DNA from: Porphyromonas sp. COT-290 OH3588
GTDB lineage: Bacteria > Bacteroidota > Bacteroidia > Bacteroidales > Porphyromonadaceae
DNA: 34,848 nt
Reading direction: 5' to 3'
NCBI RefSeq assembly: GCF_000769075.1
Contig: NZ_JRFC01000038.1
Coordinates: 111,511-146,358 of the forward strand
A program made the position numbers and the translations under genes. Shown piece by piece: positions 8,782 through 17,760 of this stretch. How positions within the stretch are numbered: the stretch's first letter is position 1; each line of letters starts with the position of its first letter. Below the pieces are notes generated by a model. That model worked only from the letters and a program-made list of their open reading frames with translations, made no database searches and was not told the origin of the DNA.

Positions 8782-9030
8782 TCTTTGTTTTGATTTTAGA
8801 TTTATCGAAAAATCAAGGCTAAAACCTTATCAAAGCACCCTATATTGCGTGCAAAAGCACCTATTACTGGGTGCGAATGCACCCAGTAATAGGTGCAATA
8901 CGATGCTTTTTCCCCTTCGAAAAATGGCATTAGACGAAACACAATCTGTATAATTTATCCGAATGCCAACTCTATAGTCTAGATAAGCGGCTATGCCCAA
9001 ATCGAATTTTGCCATAGTCCACAGACCTTT
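8782..9030. repeat. Convergent intergenic gap with a perfect 18-bp hairpin
   Basis: Between fbp (+) and rarA (-). GCACCTATTACTGGGTGC (8857-8874) and its exact complement (8879-8896) flank a 4-base GAAT loop. Outside it, AGCA..TATTGC and GCAATA..TGCT extend the symmetry imperfectly to about 8834-8908. 9010-9027 carries a fragment resembling the right half of the GGGCTGTGG family (ATTTTGCCATAGTCCACAG). No believable gene is present. Confidence 0.75.
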
Positions 9031-10326
9031 TTACGGTTCTTCTTGCCAACGCTTGCGCTGCCTCTGAGCCAGAGTTGCCTCCGCTGCACTAGCCTCATTC
9101 GGCAGCCAGAATCGCTGACCTTGCAGGCGATCGGGGAGATATTGCTGACGAACAAAGCCTCCCGAATAGTCGTGTGCATACAGATAACCAGCTCCGTAGC
9201 CCATCTCTCCCATTAGCTTGGTTGGTGCGTTGCGCAGGTGTAGCGGAACGCTTTGGTTACCCGTCGCACGCACGCACTCGAGAGCAGCATCTATAGCCCG
9301 GTAGGCAGTATTGCTCTTTTCGCTACAAGCTAGATAAATCGTCGCCTCTGCCAGTGGAATGCGTCCCTCGGGCCACCCGATACGCTCCAGAGTTTCAGCA
9401 CACGCATTCGCTAGGAGCAGAGCATTGGGGTTAGCCAGCCCGACGTCTTCGGCAGCCGAGATCACAAGGCGTCTGGCGATGAAAGAAGGATCCTCGCCTC
9501 CCTCGATAAGACGAGCCAGCCAATATAGAGCAGCATCGGGGTCGCTCCCTCTGATGCTTTTGATCAGCGCCGATGCAATGTCGTAGTGTAGCTCCCCGCC
9601 CTTGTCGAAGGCAATCGGATTGTCCTGTACCCGACTAGTAACGAGCTCATTGGTGATGTCGATAGTCGAGGAGGCAGTAGAGAGGACGACCAGCTCTAGG
9701 ATATTGAGCGCACGCCGTGCATCGCCAGCAGAGAAGCGGAGCAGTGCCTCTGTTTCGCAGAGCGTAATCTTGCGCTGTTTGAGCATGTCATCCGTCCGAA
9801 TGGCATGCTCGATGAGGCTGATGGTGTCTTCGTCCGATAGAGGCTGCAGCGTATAGACTTGGCAACGAGAGAGCAGAGGGCGGATGACTTCGAAGCTCGG
9901 GTTCTCGGTCGTGGCTCCAATGAGAGTGATGACTCCTCTCTCTACCGCAGAGAGTAGAGAATCCTGCTGATTTTTGGAGAAGCGGTGAATCTCGTCGATG
10001 AATAGAATCGGACGTGCCGACGAGCCGAATAGCCCCGACTGCTCGGTGCGTACCTGCTCGAGCACCTCACGGACGTCCTTGACGCCAGAGTTGATGGCAC
10101 TCAAGGTATAGAATGGTACACCAAGGCTCTGGGCGAGAATCTCGGAGAGCGTAGTCTTGCCCACACCCGGAGGCCCCCAAAAGATAATCGAGGGCAGACG
10201 TCCCTGATCTAGCATACGCCTCAGCGATCCCTCGGGCCCGACAAGGTGCTTCTGGCCAAAGTAGCCGTCTAGGCTACTGGGGCGCATACGTTCGGCTAGA
10301 GGTTTGGTGCTATTGGAGGTATCCAT
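9031..10326 (-). CDS. rarA: Replication-associated recombination protein A (RarA/MgsA AAA+ ATPase)
   Basis: 431 residues from ATG 10326; the reading frame also opens at a TTG two codons earlier. RarA is a clamp-loader-like AAA+ ATPase that acts at stalled replication forks. It begins PLAERMRPSSLDGYFGQKHL, the family's conserved opening. Walker A is GPPGVGKT (51-58) and Walker B is LFIDEIHRF (109-117). The sensor-1 region reads IGATTENPSFEV. The C-terminal half has EGGEDPSFIARRLVISAAEDVGLANP and GYGAGYLYAHDYSGGF, signatures of the MgsA tetramerisation domain. Length fits. It starts 17 nt after the CDF transporter stop, so the two are probably co-transcribed. Confidence 0.95.
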   Translation of the reverse strand: MDTSNSTKPLAERMRPSSLDGYFGQKHLVGPEGSLRRMLDQGRLPSIIFWGPPGVGKTTLSEILAQSLGVPFYTLSAINSGVKDVREVLEQVRTEQSGLFGSSARPILFIDEIHRFSKNQQDSLLSAVERGVITLIGATTENPSFEVIRPLLSRCQVYTLQPLSDEDTISLIEHAIRTDDMLKQRKITLCETEALLRFSAGDARRALNILELVVLSTASSTIDITNELVTSRVQDNPIAFDKGGELHYDIASALIKSIRGSDPDAALYWLARLIEGGEDPSFIARRLVISAAEDVGLANPNALLLANACAETLERIGWPEGRIPLAEATIYLACSEKSNTAYRAIDAALECVRATGNQSVPLHLRNAPTKLMGEMGYGAGYLYAHDYSGGFVRQQYLPDRLQGQRFWLPNEASAAEATLAQRQRKRWQEEP

Positions 10327-10343
10327 AATCAAACTCTAGGCGA

Positions 10344-11291
10344 TTAGCAACACTCCATGCCACAGCTCTCGCCTTGTGGATCTAGCTCTATGGTCAGATG
10401 CTCAAGCCCATGATGGTCGTGAGCAATGTGCCTAACCTCATGCTTCAGCTCGTTGAGTGCCTTAGGATCGCCACATAGCTCAAGGCTGTGAACGACGTGT
10501 AGCGAAGCGATATGCTCCTGCCCATTGAGCGTCCAGACGTGTACATCGTGTACATCGACCACATGCTCGAGCTCCTTGACTTCTCGAATAAAAGACTCCG
10601 TATCAACGCCCTCGGGTACACCCTGCAGGAGGATGCGGAAGTTGTCCCTGAGGTTGAAGTAGACGTTGTAGAGAATCCAAGCGGTAATCGCTAGAGAGAG
10701 TAGTGGGTCTAAGATGGGTAAGTGGACGAAGTGCATCACGATGCTGACGATGAGTACCGCCGCCCACCCGAGCACATCTTCTAGCAGGTGCAGCTGTATA
10801 GAGCGCTCACTAAGTGAATGCCCCCCGCTCATACGCCAAGCGGCTACGCCATTGATGACAAGGCCGAAGATGGCGAGGAAGAGCATGCCTCGAGCATTAG
10901 GCATCTCGGGCGAAAAAAGTCGCTCGATAGAAGCCTGAATAACGAAGAACGAACCCACCAGCAGAATGAGAGAAATCATCAATGCAGATAGCAGAGAGAA
11001 GCGCTTGTAGCCGTAGCTGAAAGCTTTGTCTCGTCCTCGACCAGAGACTTTCTCTAGATACCACGCTAGTCCTAGAGAGATTGAGTCGCCGAAGTCGTGT
11101 AGGGCGTCCGACAGTATAGCGACGCTCCCTGTGATAATCCCCCCGACTAACTCGATGATAGAGAATGACAGGTTGAGCAAGAAGGCGAAAAGAATATTCC
11201 CCTCGGCATTGTGATGGTGGTGATGATGATGGTGGTGATGCCCATGTTCATGGGTATGATGATGCCCACCATGGTGGTGATGATGTCCCAT
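10344..11291 (-). CDS. Cation diffusion facilitator metal transporter with His-rich N-terminus
   Basis: 315 residues from ATG 11291; the frame extends upstream, but the family's His-rich start is at this ATG. It exports Zn2+ or a similar divalent cation across the inner membrane by proton exchange. The N-terminus carries 20 histidines within 27 residues (five, three, one, one, then ten in a row). About six membrane segments follow. HxxxD pairs are visible in helix 2 (ALHDFGDS, H65/D69) and helix 5 (LHLLEDVLG). The cytoplasmic C-terminal domain contains DVHDVHVWTLNGQEHIASLHV. It ends CGMECC, an extra cysteine cluster. It is first in a two-gene unit with rarA and has a TACGTTTG box upstream. 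Confidence 0.92.
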   Translation of the reverse strand: MGHHHHHGGHHHTHEHGHHHHHHHHHHNAEGNILFAFLLNLSFSIIELVGGIITGSVAILSDALHDFGDSISLGLAWYLEKVSGRGRDKAFSYGYKRFSLLSALMISLILLVGSFFVIQASIERLFSPEMPNARGMLFLAIFGLVINGVAAWRMSGGHSLSERSIQLHLLEDVLGWAAVLIVSIVMHFVHLPILDPLLSLAITAWILYNVYFNLRDNFRILLQGVPEGVDTESFIREVKELEHVVDVHDVHVWTLNGQEHIASLHVVHSLELCGDPKALNELKHEVRHIAHDHHGLEHLTIELDPQGESCGMECC

Positions 11292-11327
11292 TGTTTTGGC
11301 AATTATAGTAAGCACAGAATAATAGGA

Positions 11328-11335
11328 CAAACGTA
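11328..11335 (-). promoter_or_regulatory. -7 box for CDF-rarA unit
   Basis: TACGTTTG on the minus strand fits TAnnTTTG and lies 36 nt before the ATG at 11291. No clear -33 TTG was found. Confidence 0.45.
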
Positions 11336-11484
11336 CACAAAATATCGTGTATCACGGCTCATAGACCTTAGGAATTTATCTACAAGAGATATACATACGC
11401 GATCTGTCGATAGTTCCTTTACTATGATTTACTCTGCTACGCCCATTGATTTCTGTCTAACCTAGAGATAAAAGTCAGAATTAG

Positions 11485-11595
11485 GCTCAACAATTCTTTG
11501 GAGCAAGCTTAGCTCTAGAAACTGTCGTCGAGAAGCGCAATGAGTTACAAGCCAGATTAGAAGTCTTGGATAGCCTTGACCAACTAAGGCATTGA
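11485..11595 (+). pseudogene. Possible coding remnant with coiled-coil character
   Basis: From just after an in-frame TAG (11482-11484) to TGA at 11593-11595 the frame reads AQQFFGASLALETVVEKRNE then LQARLEVLDSLDQLRH. It has heptad-like leucines and ordinary codons but no ATG. It could be the decayed tail of a gene or chance. The surrounding gap 11336-11670 otherwise shows nothing recognisable. Confidence 0.2.
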
Positions 11596-11670
11596 AGGTA
11601 AGAGTCAGATAAATAAGTTGCCATAACAAAGATAATCTGCAATCAATGTGGTTTTTCGGGGTAAAAACAC

Positions 11671-11678
11671 TACCTTTG
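11671..11678 (+). promoter_or_regulatory. -7 box for rplS
   Basis: TACCTTTG is an exact TAnnTTTG match. It implies transcription from about 11685 and an 85-nt leader before the ATG at 11771. Confidence 0.6.
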
Positions 11679-11770
11679 CAGTCGCTTTGCGCAATCTCTG
11701 TCGGGATATTTAGAGAGACCCGTTATATTGCGTTTAGTTTAGTACTAATCAAAATAAGCAAATAAAGACA

Positions 11771-12130
11771 ATGGACTTTATTAAAATCGTAAACGAGGCT
11801 TTTGCTACTGGTAAGCAGCATCCAGCCTTCCGCAGTGGCGACACGATCACTGTAGACTATCGCATTAGCGAGGGTGGTAAAGAACGTATCCAGCGCTACC
11901 GTGGTGTGGTTATCCGCATCAGTGGTCATGGCGAAAAGAAGCACTTCACCGTGCGCAAGATGTCCGAAGGTGTAGGTGTAGAGCGTATCTTCGCTCTAGA
12001 GAGCCCATTCATCGACAAGATCACAGTAGAGAAGTATGGTAAGGTACGTCGTGCTAAGCTCTACTATCTACGTGCACTCACAGGCAAGAAGGCTCGCATC
12101 AAGGAGCGCCGTGTGAACATCGCTAAGTAA
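11771..12130 (+). CDS. rplS: 50S ribosomal protein L19
   Basis: 119 residues, full length for L19, which sits at the interface between the two ribosomal subunits. Conserved stretches include [50 protein letters not shown] and RRAKLYYLR. The start is ATG 11771. All four leucines use CTA or CTC (two each) and none uses CTG, notable in a gene that should be highly expressed. It stands alone with its own promoter box and a strong terminator. Confidence 0.98.
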   Translation: MDFIKIVNEAFATGKQHPAFRSGDTITVDYRISEGGKERIQRYRGVVIRISGHGEKKHFTVRKMSEGVGVERIFALESPFIDKITVEKYGKVRRAKLYYLRALTGKKARIKERRVNIAK

Positions 12131-12171
12131 GCCCTTACGATCAAGCCATAGAGGCCTACGGGCTTCTGCAT

Positions 12172-12203
12172 ATAGCCGCAAGAGTTAATGCTCCTGCGGC
12201 TAT
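12172..12203 (+). terminator. rplS terminator
   Basis: ATAGCCGCAAGAG (12172-12184) pairs with CTCCTGCGGCTAT (12191-12203), with one mismatch. TGTGTTTTAGTT follows. It lies 41 nt past the L19 stop. Confidence 0.8.
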
Positions 12204-12252
12204 TGTGTTTTAGTTAAAAGGGCGCGCACATTTTATGCCCTAGAACATACGT

Positions 12253-12295
12253 TATGGGGTGTGCACCCAAACTCAGTTTTGGCGCACACCCCATA
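12253..12295. repeat. Palindromic hairpin between rplS and acyltransferase
   Basis: TATGGGGTGTGC (12253-12264) and GCACACCCCATA (12284-12295) are exact 12-base complements. CCAAA/TTTGG pairs inside. The layout (GC-rich outer stem, A/T-rich inner stem) resembles the GGGCTGTGG family. It may act as a second terminator between the convergent genes. Confidence 0.6.
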
Positions 12296-12454
12296 CTCTA
12301 TTGTATTTGTCCTCTAAAGGAGACTATTGCGCAATAAATCCCTTCGTTGCCTCAGTTCTCTAGAGTCGTGTTTTTGCCTATTGAGGCAAAATGACTTGAA
12401 AGAACTTAGTGATATAATCTCAGAATTGTGCAATGGACTCATCTTCGGATAAGG

Positions 12455-12491
12455 GAAGGAGCTACAACAAAAATGAATTTTGCCACAGCCC
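12455..12491. repeat. Decayed copy of the GGGCTGTGG palindrome
   Basis: AATTTTGCCACAGCCCC matches the right half of the 8741-8781 hairpin. The left half has drifted to AAGGAGCTACAACAAAAATG and no longer pairs. The rest of the gap 12204-12573 shows nothing else. Confidence 0.5.
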
Positions 12492-12573
12492 CCACTAGCC
12501 CTAAGAATGGACTCGCCAATAGGGACGATATTTGTTTCTATTCGCTCTCGAAGACTCAAGAAATAGCCTAGTC

Positions 12574-13629
12574 CTAGGCTCGACCGCCACAGAGGAGCGC
12601 AGTGACTCTTGGGAAGAACCTTGAGCTAATTCGATAGAGCAAGTAGGCACTTATCGTCGTGAGTATTGCAGTTAGCCACTGAATCAATATATGCCCCCAA
12701 GGAGAAGCCCCCAGAGGAGAGGCATATCCAAAGCCTCTGAATAGGTTGATGAAAATAATCGCATGTGAGGCATACACAAAGAACACAGAGGGAGCCAAGG
12801 ACGCCATAGCACAGCTGAAGGCTTCATTACCCGTCAGCTTCTGGACTAGGCTAAAGATGCTTGCGACAAGTACCATACTGCTAATACCATAGATAGTAGA
12901 GTACCAAGGATAATCGCCCAAGAATAAAACTATATATAGATATGCCATGAGATTGATGAGCGAGAGATAGGTCGGTATCTGCAAGCTACCAGCAAGGCTA
13001 CGCCCTGTGTAACCCAACCAAGCACCTACGACAAAGTAAAAACTAATACTATTTGAGACACCTATCTGTACTCCTAATAGATAGATTACCCCCATGACAA
13101 TAGGGAAAGCTACTTTGGTGTAGCGAAGTAGCAAGCCTATGATTGGGCTTAAAACGACCAAATAAATTAACTCTCTGATGTACCAAAGAGGGCCATTGAA
13201 AGGGAGTATCATTAGCTCAAGTATGGAGAGGCGATTGAGGGTGCTAATCTCCACATCAGATATGCCGGGAGCAAAACCTATTTGCAGGGCAATTTGGTTC
13301 TTGGCCCATACAGCCAAAATACTAATTAGAACCCACAGAATATAGGGGAGCAATAGACTCTGGGCTTTTACTTTGAGTAGATCCAGATAGCGTTTGGGCG
13401 GAAAAAGGAAAAAGAGATAACCTGATATTATCGCAAACCCACCAACTGCCACGGCTCCTAGGCTACGGCTGATGAGCTCGGTCATGTGGAAGATATTCTC
13501 TCCGTTTAGGGCAAAAGACGCAGGTGTAGTCGTCCTAATGATAACACAATGGGACAAAATAACTAGGAGAAGTAAAGGGAAGCGAACGTTTGTGATTAAC
13601 GTTGAGTCAAGTTTACTAATCTTGGACAT
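12574..13629 (-). CDS. Membrane acyltransferase, acyltransferase family 3
   Basis: 351 residues with about ten predicted hydrophobic helices. The first helix carries RFPLLLLVILSHC, the Arg...His arrangement of the acyltransferase 3 (OafA/NolL/WecH-like) family, which transfers acetyl or succinyl groups to sugars or glycolipids at the inner membrane. NGPLWYIRELIYLVVLSP matches the conserved WYL/I region. The ATG at 13629 has an excellent upstream promoter. The substrate cannot be told; no polysaccharide genes are adjacent. It may decorate cell-surface glycans. Confidence 0.8.
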   Translation of the reverse strand: MSKISKLDSTLITNVRFPLLLLVILSHCVIIRTTTPASFALNGENIFHMTELISRSLGAVAVGGFAIISGYLFFLFPPKRYLDLLKVKAQSLLLPYILWVLISILAVWAKNQIALQIGFAPGISDVEISTLNRLSILELMILPFNGPLWYIRELIYLVVLSPIIGLLLRYTKVAFPIVMGVIYLLGVQIGVSNSISFYFVVGAWLGYTGRSLAGSLQIPTYLSLINLMAYLYIVLFLGDYPWYSTIYGISSMVLVASIFSLVQKLTGNEAFSCAMASLAPSVFFVYASHAIIFINLFRGFGYASPLGASPWGHILIQWLTAILTTISAYLLYRISSRFFPRVTALLCGGRA

Positions 13630-13704
13630 AGACGAGCTAGTATATTTATCATTTTAACCTTTTCTTCAGAGAGTATTGGCTCCCTTAATCTTATATATTT
13701 TCTG

Positions 13705-13734
13705 CAAAAATAATGTAAACTCCACTAATGCCAA
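13705..13734 (-). promoter_or_regulatory. Promoter of the acyltransferase gene
   Basis: On the minus strand TTG (13732-13734), a 19-base spacer and TATTTTTG (13705-13712) match the full Bacteroidetes -33/-7 arrangement. The start would be near 13699, leaving a leader of about 70 nt. Confidence 0.65.
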
Positions 13735-13819
13735 TTAGGAGAGTTCTCTTCTGCATGTAGATTATTGAATATCATTCGGTTTTTTGTTTTGATCAACTCA
13801 ATAGGCTCAAGTAAGAGCT

Positions 13820-14887
13820 TTATCTAGAGTAGAAGATCTGATAGAGTTTGGTCGGAGCACTAAGATTTAATTCACGTGCTCCCTCTGCTTCAAAGTACTC
13901 TGCCTCGACAGTTACCCCAGATTTATTCTTCTTGCGGCTCCATAGCCCTACCACTCGTCCATGCTGCAAAATCGTTGGGTAGAATGTGCCATTGGTATAA
14001 CACGCCTTTTGATGCTGGGCAGGTATGATGAGATCCCGATCTTTGTAGGCAATGATATATTCGTCGAAAGCAGGGAGTAGATGTATACGATCCCTCATGG
14101 GTTCTATCACACGATCTAGGCAAGAGCTGTATATGTAATACGTTTGTCCGTCATAGACTTCTCGAATTAGCTCACCCTCTAGGTTGTCGATAGCTTGGCG
14201 AGCCTGTCGTGTAGTTAGCCCTGACCACCAAATGAAGTCGGTAAGTTGCGCAGGGCTATGGCTACGGAAGTAGGCTCTAGCCAAACGAGTTATTGCCTCG
14301 TCTTCGGAGATCTCTGCAGTCGATGGGACGCATTCGTCTAGCAGGGCGTAGGTAGGTTTGCCTACTCTATCTGCTCCACTACAAATAATCCCTTCTGTTT
14401 CAGCAAACATCAATAGGCGATACATCGTCCCAGTAACCAGCCTAATGCCTTCGGACTCAAATAGAGTGTCGAGCTCCTCTTTCGTGAGTCCTCTATTCCC
14501 TGCTAGATGTTTCTCGAATAGTCGTATAGCTCGCTTGAATAGATCTTCGGTTAGCCCAAGTGCCTCTAATCTTTTCTTATCTCTAATGACTCTTTGAATG
14601 GATGCTCTAGAGAGTTGAGTCATCCAGCGAATGTCTTCGGCTGTGACAAAGTGCCAAGTAGGGCGCATAATGTGCGTTCGTAGGATCTGCCCTTGATCAA
14701 TCGCTTGCTGTACGATATCTAGCGAAGCCCCCGCTGAAGGTGCTAGGCGCATACCAATAGCCCATTTAGCCATCTCGTAGTGTTGGGCTTGGATAGCGCC
14801 GAAATGAGCTACAATATCCGCAGGGCTCTGTACCATTGATTGAGATAGGAGCTGACTTGCTAAGCGAATGGCGTGGAAATCTGTCAT
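13820..14887 (-). CDS. Winged-helix DNA-binding domain protein (HTH_42/DUF1006 type)
   Basis: 355 residues from ATG 14887. The open frame extends to 15007, but those 40 extra residues run through a hairpin and into a CRISPR-like repeat, and family members start near MTDFHAIRLASQLL. The conserved QLLSQSMVQSPADIVAHFGAIQAQ, ILRTHIMRPTWHFVTAEDIRWM and HSPAQLTDFIWWSGL segments identify the HTH_42 winged-helix family. It includes the AlkX/YcaQ DNA glycosylases that unhook interstrand crosslinks, so a DNA-repair role is possible but unproven. It is alone in its unit. Confidence 0.8.
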   Translation of the reverse strand: MTDFHAIRLASQLLSQSMVQSPADIVAHFGAIQAQHYEMAKWAIGMRLAPSAGASLDIVQQAIDQGQILRTHIMRPTWHFVTAEDIRWMTQLSRASIQRVIRDKKRLEALGLTEDLFKRAIRLFEKHLAGNRGLTKEELDTLFESEGIRLVTGTMYRLLMFAETEGIICSGADRVGKPTYALLDECVPSTAEISEDEAITRLARAYFRSHSPAQLTDFIWWSGLTTRQARQAIDNLEGELIREVYDGQTYYIYSSCLDRVIEPMRDRIHLLPAFDEYIIAYKDRDLIIPAQHQKACYTNGTFYPTILQHGRVVGLWSRKKNKSGVTVEAEYFEAEGARELNLSAPTKLYQIFYSR

Positions 14888-14936
14888 GATTGAATCTACT
14901 TGGAGGTAAGTGTTGATGAATTTGGTCAAAAATACA

Positions 14937-14972
14937 TAATCCTCCATACCTATACTAAGATATGGAGGATTA
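14937..14972 (-). terminator. Hairpin beside the CRISPR relic
   Basis: TAATCCTCCATA (14937-14948) and TATGGAGGATTA (14961-14972) are exact 12-base complements. Read on the minus strand, TGTATTTTTG follows. It could end transcription entering from the CRISPR relic or from nqr, just before the winged-helix gene. Confidence 0.55.
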
Positions 14973-14996
14973 GCCATGAGTTTTCTTTCTGTTGAT

Positions 14997-15166
14997 AGCC
15001 TCTTCACGCATCTCGCAGGGGATGCGACAGAACGTGCGGATGCGCCCCAACGACGAGCAGATGATGTCTCAATTCACGCATCCCCACGGGATGCGACAGG
15101 GTCTGTTTTTGTGGTATGTTGGCTACGACACGTGGTTTCAATTCACGCACCCAAAAGGGCTGAATC
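14997..15166 (-). CRISPR. Relic CRISPR fragment: three repeats, two 37-nt spacers
   Basis: The middle repeat, 15066-15097 (32 nt), starts GTCTCAATTCACGCATCCCC and ends GGGATGCGAC. A left repeat ends in the same GATGCGAC at 15028, with a decayed outer half. A right repeat starts GTTTCAATTCACGCACCC at 15135, with a diverged other half. The period is 69 nt, giving spacers 15029-15065 and 15098-15134, both 37 nt. Read on the minus strand the repeat opens GTCGCATCCC, has GGGGATGCG inside and ends ATTGAGAC/ATTGAAAC, as type I-C repeats do. No cas gene is in the window. Confidence 0.72.
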
Positions 15167-15198
15167 CTAGAGTCGGAAGACTCGGAATTCAGCCCTTT
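15154..15198 (-). terminator. Terminator of the nqr operon
   Basis: AAAGGGCTGAAT...GAGTC and GACTC...ATTCAGCCCTTT fold into a long stem around a GGAA loop, 22 nt past the nqrF stop. A short T-run follows on the minus strand. It overlaps the degenerate right-hand CRISPR repeat. Confidence 0.8.
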
Positions 15199-15220
15199 GC
15201 ATTATTCATTCGGCGATAGA

Positions 15221-16453
<1,233 letters not shown>

Positions 16454-16484
16454 TTTCTCTTTACTCTAATAGTTTAATCTGATA

Positions 16485-17099
16485 CTACATCTTCACGCCA
16501 GAGAAGCTCAAGAAAGCCAAGCCCATAAGAGCCGTTACGATAAACGTAATCCCTAGACCACGCAGAGGCTTAGGAATATCGGAGTACTGGAGCTTCTCAC
16601 GGATCGCAGCCATACCTACGATAGCGAGCAACCACCCAATACCAGAGCCTAGACCATACACAGTAGCTTCGCCTACGTTTACGAACTCACGCTGCTGCAT
16701 GAAGAGCGAACCGCCGAGGATCGCACAGTTTACAGCGATTAGTGGCAGGAAGATACCCAGCGAAGCATACAGAGAAGGACTGAAGCGCTCCACCACCATC
16801 TCTACGAGCTGTACGAAAGAGGCGATCACCGCAATGAAGACGATGAGCGAGAGGAAAGAGAGATCGAGCGTTGCATACTCTTCGCCGAGCCAAGAGAGTG
16901 CGCCTTCTTTGAAGACATAGTTCTCTAGCATGTAGTTGATAGGCAAGGTGCAAGTCAAGATGAAGATAACAGCTAGACCTAGACCGAAGGAAGTCTTAAC
17001 GTTCTTGGACACGGCCAAGAATGAACACATCCCTAGGTAATAGGCGAAGATCATATTGTCCACAAAGATGGACTTAAAGAATAAAGCTAATGATTCCAT
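16485..17099 (-). CDS. nqrE: Na+-NQR subunit E
   Basis: 204 residues with six hydrophobic helices; an integral membrane subunit of the Na+-NQR. NqrE and NqrD are inverted-topology homologues that hold an iron centre between them. [23 protein letters not shown] and [11 protein letters not shown] carry the conserved cysteines of the two half-helices. Length is standard. It is 29 nt from nqrD and 31 nt from nqrF. Confidence 0.97.
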   Translation of the reverse strand: MESLALFFKSIFVDNMIFAYYLGMCSFLAVSKNVKTSFGLGLAVIFILTCTLPINYMLENYVFKEGALSWLGEEYATLDLSFLSLIVFIAVIASFVQLVEMVVERFSPSLYASLGIFLPLIAVNCAILGGSLFMQQREFVNVGEATVYGLGSGIGWLLAIVGMAAIREKLQYSDIPKPLRGLGITFIVTALMGLAFLSFSGVKM

Positions 17100-17128
17100 T
17101 CTATTATACTATTTATTGGGATGAGGGA

Positions 17129-17758
17129 CTAGTTCTCTTGTAGCTCCTTGTTGCGTGAGCGCTGGATCCAGATGAGTATCGCCACGAGAATGAGTGACAT
17201 CGGAGGCAAGATCATCAGACCATTATTGACATAACCAAAATCATACACAGCTTGTGGAATAATCTGCATACCGAATAACTGCCCCGTACCGAATAGCTCA
17301 CGGAAGAAACCAACGGCCACCAATACGATGCCATAGCCAAGACCGTTACCGATACCGTCGAGGAAGCTCTCCCATGGGCCATTACCTAGGGCGAAGGCCT
17401 CCAAGCGACCCATCAGAATACAGTTGGTGATGATCAGACCGATAAACACGGAGAGCTGCTTGCTCACATCGTAGGCGAAAGCCTTGAGCACCTCGCTCAC
17501 GAGTGTTACCAGCGTAGCCACCACTACAAGTTGCACGATGATACGGATACGACCAGGTATCGTTTTGCGCAGCAAGGAGATGATCACGTTGGCGAAAGCT
17601 ACCACCACCGTCACGGCTAGTGCCATCACGATAGAGGGCTCCAGCTTCACCGTCACGGCTAGAGCCGAGCAGATACCGAGCATCTGCACGAGCACAGGGT
17701 TACTCTTACCCAGAGGAGCGAGTAGTGTTTCTTTATTTTTATTGTTCCAGAGAGACAT
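17129..17758 (-). CDS. nqrD: Na+-NQR subunit D
   Basis: 209 residues, six membrane helices, homologous to NqrE and to RnfE. The half-helix cysteines are visible in VLVQMLGICSALAVT and IITNCILMGRLEAFAL. The second motif matches the conserved TNC-x-x-xGR-x-EAFA pattern. It starts only 2 nt after the nqrC stop, suggesting translational coupling. Confidence 0.97.
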   Translation of the reverse strand: MSLWNNKNKETLLAPLGKSNPVLVQMLGICSALAVTVKLEPSIVMALAVTVVVAFANVIISLLRKTIPGRIRIIVQLVVVATLVTLVSEVLKAFAYDVSKQLSVFIGLIITNCILMGRLEAFALGNGPWESFLDGIGNGLGYGIVLVAVGFFRELFGTGQLFGMQIIPQAVYDFGYVNNGLMILPPMSLILVAILIWIQRSRNKELQEN

Positions 17759-17760
17759 GA

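Noticed and set aside
8750-9015. Short open frames over the palindromes after fbp
   Set aside because: They arise from the inverted repeats and appear on both strands with near-mirror peptides.
9359-9920. Antisense open frames over rarA
   Set aside because: They are Ser/Arg-rich mirror frames of a clear gene with no family match.
12314-12559. 81-codon minus-strand open frame downstream of the acyltransferase
   Set aside because: It has no family resemblance and spans a decayed palindromic repeat.
14888-15007. 40-residue N-terminal extension of the winged-helix protein
   Set aside because: It runs through a hairpin and a CRISPR-like repeat and does not resemble the family N-terminus, which begins at ATG 14887.
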